Positions 7,930 to 14,522 of a stretch of 24,200 nucleotides of DNA are shown here, piece after piece. Position numbers and translations under genes: made by a program. The stretch comes from Candidatus Nitrosopumilus sp. (GTDB taxonomy: Archaea > Thermoproteota > Nitrososphaeria > Nitrososphaerales > Nitrosopumilaceae). The first letter of the stretch is position 1. Each line of letters opens with the position of its first letter. Under the pieces are notes generated by a model. That model saw nothing but the letters and a program-made list of their open reading frames with translations, searched no databases and was not told where the DNA came from. The stretch spans positions 1-24,200 of the forward strand of contig JADHUF010000008.1 of the NCBI GenBank assembly GCA_016784625.1, given 5' to 3'.

Positions 7930-8611
7930 TGTACTTCAACTCCGCATCCACTATTTCAAACCTTCCTCTATACCCATCCCATATTTTTTTAGATTCTTTA
8001 ATTTTGATCGAATTTAAAAAGAGAGGACAATTGATAACAAATGTTTCTGCCTCACCTCCCTCAAAGTTTAAGTTAAATCCAAATTTCTCAGATAATTGTC
8101 TCAAAGTATCAATGTCAGATTTTGAGATTTGTTTTCCTAGCCAAGTATCATCTAAACCATCAGATGACACGGTAATCATAATAAAATCAAAATTAGAATC
8201 TAGTAAATCATTCATGTATTGTTCTGGTTCAGTATTCCATAGCGGTGCAACTGCAATTAATTCTAATTTTGAGCAAAGAGTCTCGAATTTTTCTTTTTGA
8301 AATTGACTTTTAATTCCACCATGAACCAAACCTTCAATATGGAATTTTTCTTTAGCATTTTGCAATAAATTCTCAAGTGCAATTAACTCATCATCAGTTT
8401 CATCAGAATCAGAATGAATTGTTAGTTGAGGAATTTTCATGGATTCAGATTGTAATTTTGTCCACTGTAAATTTGGATGATGTAGTAAATGACTTTCTTC
8501 TGATTTTGTAAATACACTTAGAAGACATGTGACTTCATGTCCTTGTTTTTGTGCCATATGAATTGCATATGTACTATCTTTCCCACCTGAAAAAAGAGAT
8601 CCTAACTTCAT
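7922..8611 (-). CDS. dph6: Diphthine--ammonia ligase
   Basis: This enzyme makes the last amidation of diphthamide on elongation factor aEF2, using ATP and ammonium. The 229-residue protein is a HUP/PP-loop adenine-nucleotide alpha hydrolase with the ATP loop SGGKDST (8-14), LVHGGI (95-100), PLW (123-125), and the family C-terminal motif EGGEAET (184-190). The single-domain length of about 220-230 residues fits archaeal Dph6. It heads a dph6-srp54-pus10 run, and the hypusine factor aIF5A is the next gene upstream, so genes for modified translation factors cluster here. A hairpin terminator separates it from aIF5A. Confidence 0.92.
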   Translation of the reverse strand: MKLGSLFSGGKDSTYAIHMAQKQGHEVTCLLSVFTKSEESHLLHHPNLQWTKLQSESMKIPQLTIHSDSDETDDELIALENLLQNAKEKFHIEGLVHGGIKSQFQKEKFETLCSKLELIAVAPLWNTEPEQYMNDLLDSNFDFIMITVSSDGLDDTWLGKQISKSDIDTLRQLSEKFGFNLNFEGGEAETFVINCPLFLNSIKIKESKKIWDGYRGRFEIVDAELKYNA

Positions 8612-8614
8612 AAT

Positions 8615-8656
8615 CTAAAAAATATTTAATTCAACAAACATTTGAGATTTGTTGAA
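8615..8656 (-). terminator. Hairpin plus T-tract terminator after aIF5A and the RNA candidate
   Basis: A perfect 9-bp inverted repeat, TTCAACAAA (8630-8638) and TTTGTTGAA (8648-8656), encloses a 9-nt loop. Read on the minus strand, the hairpin is followed by an AT stretch with a run of T just before dph6. This is the bacterial-style intrinsic terminator form and would end the aIF5A transcript. Alternatively it is an operator for dph6. Confidence 0.55.
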
Positions 8657-8659
8657 AAC

Positions 8660-8724
8660 GGACACTTCATTACTCATAATCCTCATCAAAAATCAGACGG
8701 CTTTTCCGCTCATCATCAGCATCC
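8660..8724 (-). ncRNA. Candidate C/D-box-like sRNA
   Basis: Read on the minus strand, a 65-nt element starts 3 nt after the aIF5A stop. In order: GGATGCT, box C ATGATGA (8716-8710), a 13-nt spacer, box D' CTGA (8696-8693), 4 nt, box C' TGATGA (8688-8683), a 12-nt spacer, box D variant ATGA (8670-8667), AGTGTCC. The two ends pair over 7 bp with two G-U pairs. Size and spacings match archaeal 2'-O-methylation guide RNAs. The weak point is ATGA instead of CTGA for box D. The same DNA also holds an 18-codon GTG frame rich in Asp/Glu, so a peptide is the competing reading. Confidence 0.45.
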
Positions 8725-8727
8725 ACA

Positions 8728-9138
8728 TTAGCTCTTAATGCGCATGATTTTAGTTTTATCCATTACAACCCAATATTCTACATTTTGGCCATTATCCAAT
8801 TTCCCCTTTACTTCATCATCAATTAGACTCACATCAATTGTCTCAAATGTTTCAGAGTCCATAACTTGTACAGTATCACCATTAATTGAGATTATTTGGC
8901 CTACTTTCTTGTTAATCAGTGGAATGTGAATTTGCATACTTACTGGGCCCACATGAGGTCTTTTTTGACCATCAAAAATTCCCTCTGCAACAATTCTTGC
9001 TTTGGCGGCACCATGTTTTCCTGGTTTTGAGGTATCATATTCAACAATTCGACATGGCTCACCACTTGGTTGATCAGAATGTGGCAATAAAATGTAAGAG
9101 CCTATTTTCAAAGAACCAAGATCAGATGGTTTACTCAT
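8728..9138 (-). CDS. eif5a: Translation factor aIF5A
   Basis: aIF5A relieves ribosome stalling and carries the hypusine modification made from spermidine. The 136-residue protein has an N-terminal SH3-like domain with the hypusine loop SKPGKHGAAKAR, with K41 as the modified lysine, and a C-terminal OB-fold domain from about residue 75. The ATG at 9138 is supported by the TATA element at 9161-9170, giving a leaderless message. Its product and that of dph6 next door both concern unusual modifications of translation factors. Confidence 0.97.
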   Translation of the reverse strand: MSKPSDLGSLKIGSYILLPHSDQPSGEPCRIVEYDTSKPGKHGAAKARIVAEGIFDGQKRPHVGPVSMQIHIPLINKKVGQIISINGDTVQVMDSETFETIDVSLIDDEVKGKLDNGQNVEYWVVMDKTKIMRIKS

Positions 9139-9160
9139 GAAAAAACAGTTTGTCGTCGAA

Positions 9161-9170
9161 TATTTAACTT
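9161..9170 (-). promoter_or_regulatory. TATA box of the aIF5A gene
   Basis: On the minus strand it reads AAGTTAAATA. It is centred about 27 bp before the ATG at 9138, so the start codon should be at the 5' end of the message. Confidence 0.55.
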
Positions 9171-9214
9171 TTCTAATTGAAGTTTAATTCATCAAAAAAG
9201 AAGAGAATTAAATT

Positions 9215-9463
9215 CTAAATAGTTTCAAGTTTTTCAATTCCAAAAAAAATACCATAATAGTCTGAATAAGAAATATCAGTAATTCTAAGATTAAATTTTT
9301 TCAAGATTTGTTCCATATGGGCAAATTGCACTTTATCTTGATTTGTCTTGACTTTGATATCACCATCTGTAATTAATTTCTCCCAATCTGGGTGAGTATC
9401 TACAATGTAATCAAAAATTTCATCATACTCTTCTAATTTTTTTTCATTCAAATTCAGTTTCAC
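9215..9463 (-). CDS. Small conserved-looking protein, unknown
   Basis: I do not recognise this 82-residue protein. It is soluble and acidic, with an amphipathic N-terminal helix (about 7-24, EKKLEEYDEIFDYIVDTHP) and a beta-rich second half ending IFFGIEKLETI. I see no metal or nucleotide motif. The start is GTG at 9463 in a leaderless-type context, with an AT-rich element centred near 9488. It is divergent from the small membrane-anchored protein gene. Confidence 0.6.
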   Translation of the reverse strand: MKLNLNEKKLEEYDEIFDYIVDTHPDWEKLITDGDIKVKTNQDKVQFAHMEQILKKFNLRITDISYSDYYGIFFGIEKLETI

Positions 9464-9510
9464 ATATCAGGTCTAACTTTAAAGCTTATGGAATGATTCA
9501 CATTTTAGAC

Positions 9511-9520
9511 ATAGATAAAA
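9511..9520 (+). promoter_or_regulatory. TATA-like element of the 71-residue anchored protein gene
   Basis: ATAGATAAAA is centred about 27 bp before the ATG at 9543, which is why that codon is chosen over the upstream GTG at 9525. Confidence 0.4.
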
Positions 9521-9542
9521 AGTAGTGATTGGAATTTACAAT

Positions 9543-9758
9543 ATGGCACACAAACCAGACCCTGAAAGAAAACTATCAATGAAATCTAGGCTAATTATCA
9601 TTGCAATAATGTTTATAATTATTAACTTGGTGTTCTATTTTGGATTTGACTCTTCAGATGAATCAAAAAATCAAATTGATTTAGATGAAGAATCTCAATT
9701 AAATAGTGAAAAAAGTGCTGAATTAGAACAAGAATTACAAATTTCAATTAATCCATAG
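9543..9758 (+). CDS. Small single-pass membrane protein, unknown
   Basis: The 71-residue product has a basic N-terminus (HKPDPERKLSMKSR), one transmembrane helix (about residues 17-35, LIIIAIMFIIINLVFYFGF) and an acidic Asn/Ser/Glu-rich tail. This is a signal-anchor layout with the tail probably outside. A GTG at 9525 would add six residues; ATG at 9543 is chosen for its TATA spacing. The family is not recognised. The gene is convergent with the chaperonin gene, 39 bp away. Confidence 0.6.
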   Translation: MAHKPDPERKLSMKSRLIIIAIMFIIINLVFYFGFDSSDESKNQIDLDEESQLNSEKSAELEQELQISINP

Positions 9759-9797
9759 TATAATTATTTTCAGAGATTGTAGCTTTTTGTTAATAAT

Positions 9798-11489
9798 TTA
9801 GTAATAATGATGCATCTGTCTTTGTTCTAGCCCTTCTTGCTCAAAGTGATTATGAGATTTGCCACCATCGTGGTGAGCATGAACTACTCCATCAACATGA
9901 CAGTGAGTATTATCAATCAAATTCTTCATGAAGACATCATCTATGTTTAAAATCATATTAGTTACCTCAACTGCAGTTTTGAAAACTTGTTGTTTCACAG
10001 CCACAGTTTCAATGATTTCAGAGGATGACACATCAGATATTTTTCTATTGTTAGAGTTTATCCCATACCATTTCATGTGACCATTAGATTTTGCAAATTT
10101 TGTTCGTAATTGCGTCAATGTATCTAATGGATTCATCCCTACATTCTGTGCTAATGTTAATGGTATTTCTTCAACAGCATTTGCAAATTTCTCTATCACA
10201 ATTTGCTCTTTACCTTCAACACTTAGGGCTTGTTTTCTAATTTTTTGTGCCACTATACATTCAGAAGCACCTGCACCATACACTATGAATGGGCTTTCAA
10301 GGAAATTTCTTAATACATAAAATGCATTCAAAGCATTTCTATGAAATTCATCAAGATATCGTTTGGAGTTTGCTCGTAATAACAGAGTTACAGATTTTGG
10401 GTTATTCCCACCCTCTACGAAAACCATATTATCTCCACCTATAGTTTTTTCGTAAACTTTTTTGGCAAAACCTAATTCATCATTAGATATTTTCTCAATA
10501 TCTTTGCAGGTCTTAGCACCAGTTGCTTTTTCTAACCACCATAAATCATTGTACTTTACTCTCCGCATTGAAATAATATTGTTTTTTGCAAGAGCCTCTT
10601 GAACAAACTCATTTACTCCTTTCCTAGAAATTACAACATTAGCCCCTGAATCAATAATATTTTTTACAAGTACAAGTAAGTCTTTATTTTCTTGATCAAT
10701 GAATTGGTTCATTTGTTGAGGGGATGTGATTTCTATCTCTGACTCTGATTTTGTCCTCATTGTTTCTAGTGATTCATTAATCAGTAAAATCTTGGCATCT
10801 TGAATAACTCTAGGCATCGCAGAACTATCTATTGTTTTATCAATTACTGTACCTTTAACCAATTGTATTTCTGTAACATTTCCTATTTTTTCTTCAAGCT
10901 TAATATCATCAATATCTACATGTCCATTTTCTAAATTAGCTATTCCACATATTGCTTCAAGGATTGTATCTACAATCTTTGTATTTTCTTCATGTAAATC
11001 AAAAATTGCTTTCCCCTCTAAACAAGTAGTAAGTAATTGTCTCATTATTTTTTTATCTCTCCTGTTTGATGGTATTTTGATTTCATCTAATGTATCTAAA
11101 GCATAATCCAAACATCTTTCATATCCTCGAACTATGGTAGCAACAGGGATTCCAATTTTTAATAATCCTTCAGCATGCTTAAGCAAACTACCTATCAAAA
11201 CAGCTGTAGATGTGGTACCATCTCCAACATGGGTATCTACTGTGTTTACAGCCTCTATAACTGATTTAGCTGCAGGATGATCAACATCAACTTTTCTCAA
11301 AAAGGCACCACCATGTTTTGTTATAGTATCTTCACCAAGAATATCGATGTACATTTTTTCCATGCCACGTGGGCCAAGAGAAGTTTTAACTATTTCTGTA
11401 ACAAGTTTACCTGAAATTAAATTATACATTTGAGATTCTTGTAATCCAACTCGTGAAATATCTTGATCAAGTATACCAGGATATTTCAT
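9798..11489 (-). CDS. Divergent group II chaperonin (thermosome paralogue) with His-rich tail
   Basis: The 563-residue protein has clear thermosome/CCT architecture: VTEIVKTSLGPRGMEKM (30-46), VDVDHPAAKSVIEA (67-80), GDGTTS (89-94), a full apical domain, and GMNPLDTLTQLR (451-462). Residues normally needed for ATP hydrolysis differ. The NDGAT loop reads KHGGA, so the catalytic Asp is H59. The second catalytic Asp, in the DAL motif, is N388. The VVPGGGA-type motif reads VYGAGA (403-408). The usual Gly/Met C-terminus is replaced by a tail with nine histidines from 529 to 561. I infer a paralogue that binds but may not hydrolyse ATP. The TATA element at 11511-11520 supports the ATG. Confidence 0.93.
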   Translation of the reverse strand: MKYPGILDQDISRVGLQESQMYNLISGKLVTEIVKTSLGPRGMEKMYIDILGEDTITKHGGAFLRKVDVDHPAAKSVIEAVNTVDTHVGDGTTSTAVLIGSLLKHAEGLLKIGIPVATIVRGYERCLDYALDTLDEIKIPSNRRDKKIMRQLLTTCLEGKAIFDLHEENTKIVDTILEAICGIANLENGHVDIDDIKLEEKIGNVTEIQLVKGTVIDKTIDSSAMPRVIQDAKILLINESLETMRTKSESEIEITSPQQMNQFIDQENKDLLVLVKNIIDSGANVVISRKGVNEFVQEALAKNNIISMRRVKYNDLWWLEKATGAKTCKDIEKISNDELGFAKKVYEKTIGGDNMVFVEGGNNPKSVTLLLRANSKRYLDEFHRNALNAFYVLRNFLESPFIVYGAGASECIVAQKIRKQALSVEGKEQIVIEKFANAVEEIPLTLAQNVGMNPLDTLTQLRTKFAKSNGHMKWYGINSNNRKISDVSSSEIIETVAVKQQVFKTAVEVTNMILNIDDVFMKNLIDNTHCHVDGVVHAHHDGGKSHNHFEQEGLEQRQMHHYY

Positions 11490-11510
11490 TCACTTTTAGC
11501 CGCCCTTTAG

Positions 11511-11520
11511 ATATTAAAAC
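11511..11520 (-). promoter_or_regulatory. TATA box of the chaperonin gene
   Basis: On the minus strand it reads GTTTTAATAT. It is centred 26 bp before the ATG at 11489, consistent with a leaderless transcript. Confidence 0.55.
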
Positions 11521-11543
11521 ATACTTGCTGACTAGTTTAATTT

Positions 11544-11566
11544 ATGAAAAATAATGAAATAAAAAA
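11544..11566 (-). terminator. T-rich terminator after the symporter gene
   Basis: Read on the minus strand, two T-runs (TTTTTTATTT and ATTTTTT) follow the symporter stop by about 25-45 nt, before the chaperonin promoter. There is no strong hairpin. This is the usual archaeal oligo-T terminator form. Confidence 0.4.
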
Positions 11567-11589
11567 TGAATAACTTACGTTAGTTGATT

Positions 11590-13179
11590 TTACGTTGCAT
11601 TCTTACTTGCAACATCTTCACCAGGATCAGTTGTATTTGCACTAGATCCTCCAGGCATTGCTTGACTGCCATCTCCAAAGTGTTTCAAATCTTCTCCTGC
11701 AATAACATCTTCCTCTGGTGGAACATAATCTCGTATGTCGTGTCTTGCTTTTCCTGGATATTTTCCTTGTGTCGCAAGTGCCACCACTATAAACAAAGCA
11801 AATGCAATAACAGGAGGTATCATTGTATCTAATCCTGCCCATTCTTCTGGCATTGTAAAGAAGAAGATGAATCGTATAGCTGAACCAACAACAAGTGATG
11901 CAATAGCTGCAGGCATGTTTGCCTTTTTCCAAAACAGACCAAATGTAAGTGGGGCAAATGCTCCAGCAAAAACTATGTCAAACGCTAAGATTAGATAAAT
12001 TCCAGGAGCTGGTATGAAATAACCAATAGCAGTTCCAACTACCATCATTGGAATAATTACAAGACGAGTTACTTTGAGTAATTGACTATCACTCCAATTA
12101 GGTTGTCCCATCCATCGTCTTCGAATTATTCTTTGCATCATATTTCTAGAAATTACACTAGATATTGCCAATAGTCCTCCACTTGCAGTAGACATGGATG
12201 CTCCAATTACACCCATCAATATTGCCGCACCAATTGCAAATGGCATAAATTCAGTAGATAGTATAGGTAATGCTAAATCAGGTAGTGTGTCTGCAGGGAG
12301 ATAATAAAATGCGACAATTCCCAACATACTTGTTGGAATTACAGTAAACATTGTTAGTGCACCGCCCATAAGTGCACCTCTTTGTGCTGTTTTTGGGTTT
12401 CGAGCTGAAAATACTCTTTCCATAAAGTCAAGTGCAACGATATCACCTAATCCCAATGCAAGGATAGCTCCCCAATTGATCAACGCGCCATTTGCAACAT
12501 CATACAATCCTGAAAGATCCATAAACTCTGGTGGCGCATTGTTGTAAATTACATCCCAAGGAGTATCTGCAAAGTTTCCAGCAAAGAAAAGGAAAGCAGC
12601 CCAGAACGCACCTATGGCAAGATAAACTTGAAATAGATTTGTATAAGCTGATGCAAATAATCCGCCAGCAACTGTGTATATCACCACTACTATAGCTGAA
12701 ATTGCTATACCATAGAAATAATCAATGCCAAATACAACTTCTAAAATAAATCCACTAGCAGCTAAATTGCCTGCAACAAGGATTAGAAAACTAATAATCA
12801 TAAGTACACCAGAAATTCCTTCTGCTCCGTTTCCAAATCTTCTAAAATAGAAATCAGGTAAAGTGATCATAGACATTTTGTTTAATGGCTTTGCATAGAA
12901 TGCAGATGTTATGAGTAAACACAATCCTAGACCAATTGGAATAACTGCACCAGCCCAAAATCCAAATTCAAATGTAAGTGCAATATTTCCTAACGTTGAA
13001 TTTCCATCAACTGCTTGAGCTGCAAGCATTGTTCCAACCATAAACAAAGGCAAACTTTTTCCTGCAACAATTAATCGCTTACCACTATTTTTGACAAATT
13101 TACCTGCAAATACACCCACTGCAATTGTAATTACGATAAAAATGGCGACAGCTATTGCAAAGCCATCCATCTCTACCAT
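11590..13179 (-). CDS. Sodium/solute symporter (SSS family), candidate urea transporter
   Basis: The 529-residue integral membrane protein has about 13 hydrophobic helices in the LeuT-like SSS order. Family features include SLPLFMVGTMLAAQAVDGNSTLGN near residue 43, GFWAGAVIPIGLGL, YTVAGGLFASAYTNLFQVYL, and MGVIGASMSTASGGLLAISSVISRN (conserved SSS helix 8). The C-terminal 55 residues are hydrophilic. SSS members carry sugars, amino acids, carboxylates or, in the DUR3 branch, urea. Urease 5 kb away makes urea attractive, but this is context only. The ATG at 13179 fits the TATA box at 13201-13208; M4 is an alternative. The 249-bp gap upstream holds divergent promoters and nothing else that I can name. 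Confidence 0.92.
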   Translation of the reverse strand: MVEMDGFAIAVAIFIVITIAVGVFAGKFVKNSGKRLIVAGKSLPLFMVGTMLAAQAVDGNSTLGNIALTFEFGFWAGAVIPIGLGLCLLITSAFYAKPLNKMSMITLPDFYFRRFGNGAEGISGVLMIISFLILVAGNLAASGFILEVVFGIDYFYGIAISAIVVVIYTVAGGLFASAYTNLFQVYLAIGAFWAAFLFFAGNFADTPWDVIYNNAPPEFMDLSGLYDVANGALINWGAILALGLGDIVALDFMERVFSARNPKTAQRGALMGGALTMFTVIPTSMLGIVAFYYLPADTLPDLALPILSTEFMPFAIGAAILMGVIGASMSTASGGLLAISSVISRNMMQRIIRRRWMGQPNWSDSQLLKVTRLVIIPMMVVGTAIGYFIPAPGIYLILAFDIVFAGAFAPLTFGLFWKKANMPAAIASLVVGSAIRFIFFFTMPEEWAGLDTMIPPVIAFALFIVVALATQGKYPGKARHDIRDYVPPEEDVIAGEDLKHFGDGSQAMPGGSSANTTDPGEDVASKNAT

Positions 13180-13200
13180 GCCTTTCTAAATTATGAAAAT

Positions 13201-13208
13201 TATATAAA
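13201..13208 (-). promoter_or_regulatory. TATA box of the symporter gene
   Basis: On the minus strand it reads TTTATATA, an exact archaeal consensus. It is centred about 25 bp before the ATG at 13179. Confidence 0.65.
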
Positions 13209-13428
13209 TATTGAAATTATCAGGTAAAGTACGTTTTAGGCTGACAAATTGATACGTATAGTACATTTGATCCAATTTTAATTGAGATTTTAAAGAAAAA
13301 TACCCTAGATAGACTATTTCAGAAAATAATGAATTATGATTTTCATATTTTTAGATCGTAAAAAAGGAACAAATTGACGTTATGACTTTTAATCAAAATC
13401 TTATTAATTTAATCATCTCAGAGATAAT

Positions 13429-13611
13429 GTGGATAAACAATATGCTTTTGCAGTTATCTTAATTATTTTAGGACTTGGTTTAAGTCAATCTGGAACATCT
13501 AATACATTTTACAGCGGACTTGGGATTGGGATAGTAGCAATGGGGACGTTTTGGGTTTTTATTCGATTAGTTAAAGAATTGAAGAGAAAAGAATCTCAAA
13601 ACACTGAATGA
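13429..13611 (+). CDS. Small two-helix membrane protein, unknown
   Basis: The 60-residue product has two hydrophobic segments (about 6-20 and 29-49) and a basic, charged C-terminus (KELKRKESQ). The start is GTG at 13429. A TATA-like stretch (TTATTAATTT at 13401-13410) is centred about 23-26 bp upstream, so a leaderless GTG start is likely. The family is not recognised, and no partner is evident. Confidence 0.6.
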   Translation: MDKQYAFAVILIILGLGLSQSGTSNTFYSGLGIGIVAMGTFWVFIRLVKELKRKESQNTE

Positions 13612-13647
13612 GTAAACCGATATAAGCAATAAATTAAATTATTTTGT

Positions 13648-14169
13648 ATGCCAGGGAAAGGATATTCCACAGTTGGAATGAAACCTGTAATTACAACTAG
13701 ATTACAAGAAGCAACTGATAAAAGTTATCCAGGAATGTTTCTTCCAAGTACCCTAATCATCATTATGAATGAAGTAAAAAGAGGGTATTATTCTGTAGAA
13801 AGTCATAAAATAAAATTGGATTTATCAGGTCGATATAATACCATAACAATTAGATCAGATGTTAAAGAGTGGTTACAAGAAAATTATGAAAAATTAGGGG
13901 AAGAATATGAAAAAAAATATGGGGTAAAATGCTTTACAAAATTTGTAAGTTATTTTATTGTCAACATGCTTGAATCAAAAAATGATGCTCAAGATCATTC
14001 CATCAGTCTAAAGGGGACAGATTTTAAATGGCTGCAAGAAGAATATCAAAAACAAAAAGAGGATTTAAAAGATTTGAGTGAAGGCCCCAGTTTTGAGCGA
14101 TTTGCAGATAGTTACATTAATGAATTACTTGTAAAAATTAAAGCAGCAAAAGAAATCTTAACTCTATAA
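13648..14169 (+). CDS. Three-repeat protein with RHH-like units, unknown
   Basis: This 173-residue soluble protein appears to be built of three degenerate copies of one strand-helix-helix unit, at about residues 7-45, 64-110 and 117-164. Each opens with a short strand (STVGMKP, NTITIRS, HSISLKG), continues with a helix containing RLQEA, WLQEN or WLQEE, and ends in a hydrophobic helix (LPSTLIIIMNE, FTKFVSYFIVN, FERFADSYINE). The strand-helix-helix order is like a ribbon-helix-helix DNA-binding unit, so a regulator or nucleoid role is possible but unproven. A TATA-like GATATAAGC lies about 25 bp before the ATG. Confidence 0.7.
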   Translation: MPGKGYSTVGMKPVITTRLQEATDKSYPGMFLPSTLIIIMNEVKRGYYSVESHKIKLDLSGRYNTITIRSDVKEWLQENYEKLGEEYEKKYGVKCFTKFVSYFIVNMLESKNDAQDHSISLKGTDFKWLQEEYQKQKEDLKDLSEGPSFERFADSYINELLVKIKAAKEILTL

Positions 14170-14201
14170 ATTCAATTAATTGTAATCAAATTATTAAAAA
14201 A

Positions 14202-14453
14202 TTAGAGTGGTGTCATCGTATCAATTAGTCGTGCATTAGTTACATGACCACCTTTTTCTTGTATTTCAAGATCTACAGTATATTTCAAAGCATCTAACAT
14301 GAAATTAACTTGAACATCCCAAGCTTCTCTAGGTCCTTTTTCAGGAATTTGAAATGTTTCATTTATTCTAAAGTCATCCACATCACCATATAATGCACTA
14401 ATGACTTTTCTTGATGCATTATCAATATCTTCTGGGGTGCTAACATTTTGCAT
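14202..14453 (-). CDS. Small soluble protein, unknown
   Basis: I do not recognise this protein of about 83 residues. It has a helical N-terminal half (TPEDIDNASRKVISALYG), a central FRINETFQIPEKGPREAWDVQVNFML and a beta-rich end (YTVDLEIQEKGGHVTNARLIDT). The frame is open up to 14492, with possible ATGs at 14468 and 14465. The TTTATATT element (14475-14482) would place the transcript start at about 14453, where there is another ATG, so that start is chosen. It lies upstream of the TPR gene on the same strand and is convergent with the three-repeat protein gene. Confidence 0.65.
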   Translation of the reverse strand: MQNVSTPEDIDNASRKVISALYGDVDDFRINETFQIPEKGPREAWDVQVNFMLDALKYTVDLEIQEKGGHVTNARLIDTMTPL

Positions 14454-14474
14454 TACTAAATTCATCATAGAACA

Positions 14475-14482
14475 AATATAAA
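14475..14482 (-). promoter_or_regulatory. TATA box of the small soluble protein gene
   Basis: On the minus strand it reads TTTATATT, close to consensus. It is centred 26 bp before the ATG at 14453, and therefore argues against the longer reading frame that would start inside the promoter. Confidence 0.45.
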
Positions 14483-14522
14483 AATATTCCAAAATTAGTT
14501 TTTGTTTTGATTTTTTTAAGTG

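Noticed and set aside
11642..11998. Overlapping open frames within the symporter 3' region on both strands
   Set aside because: They run through an unambiguous transporter gene, have compositions unlike proteins, and are shadows of its codons.
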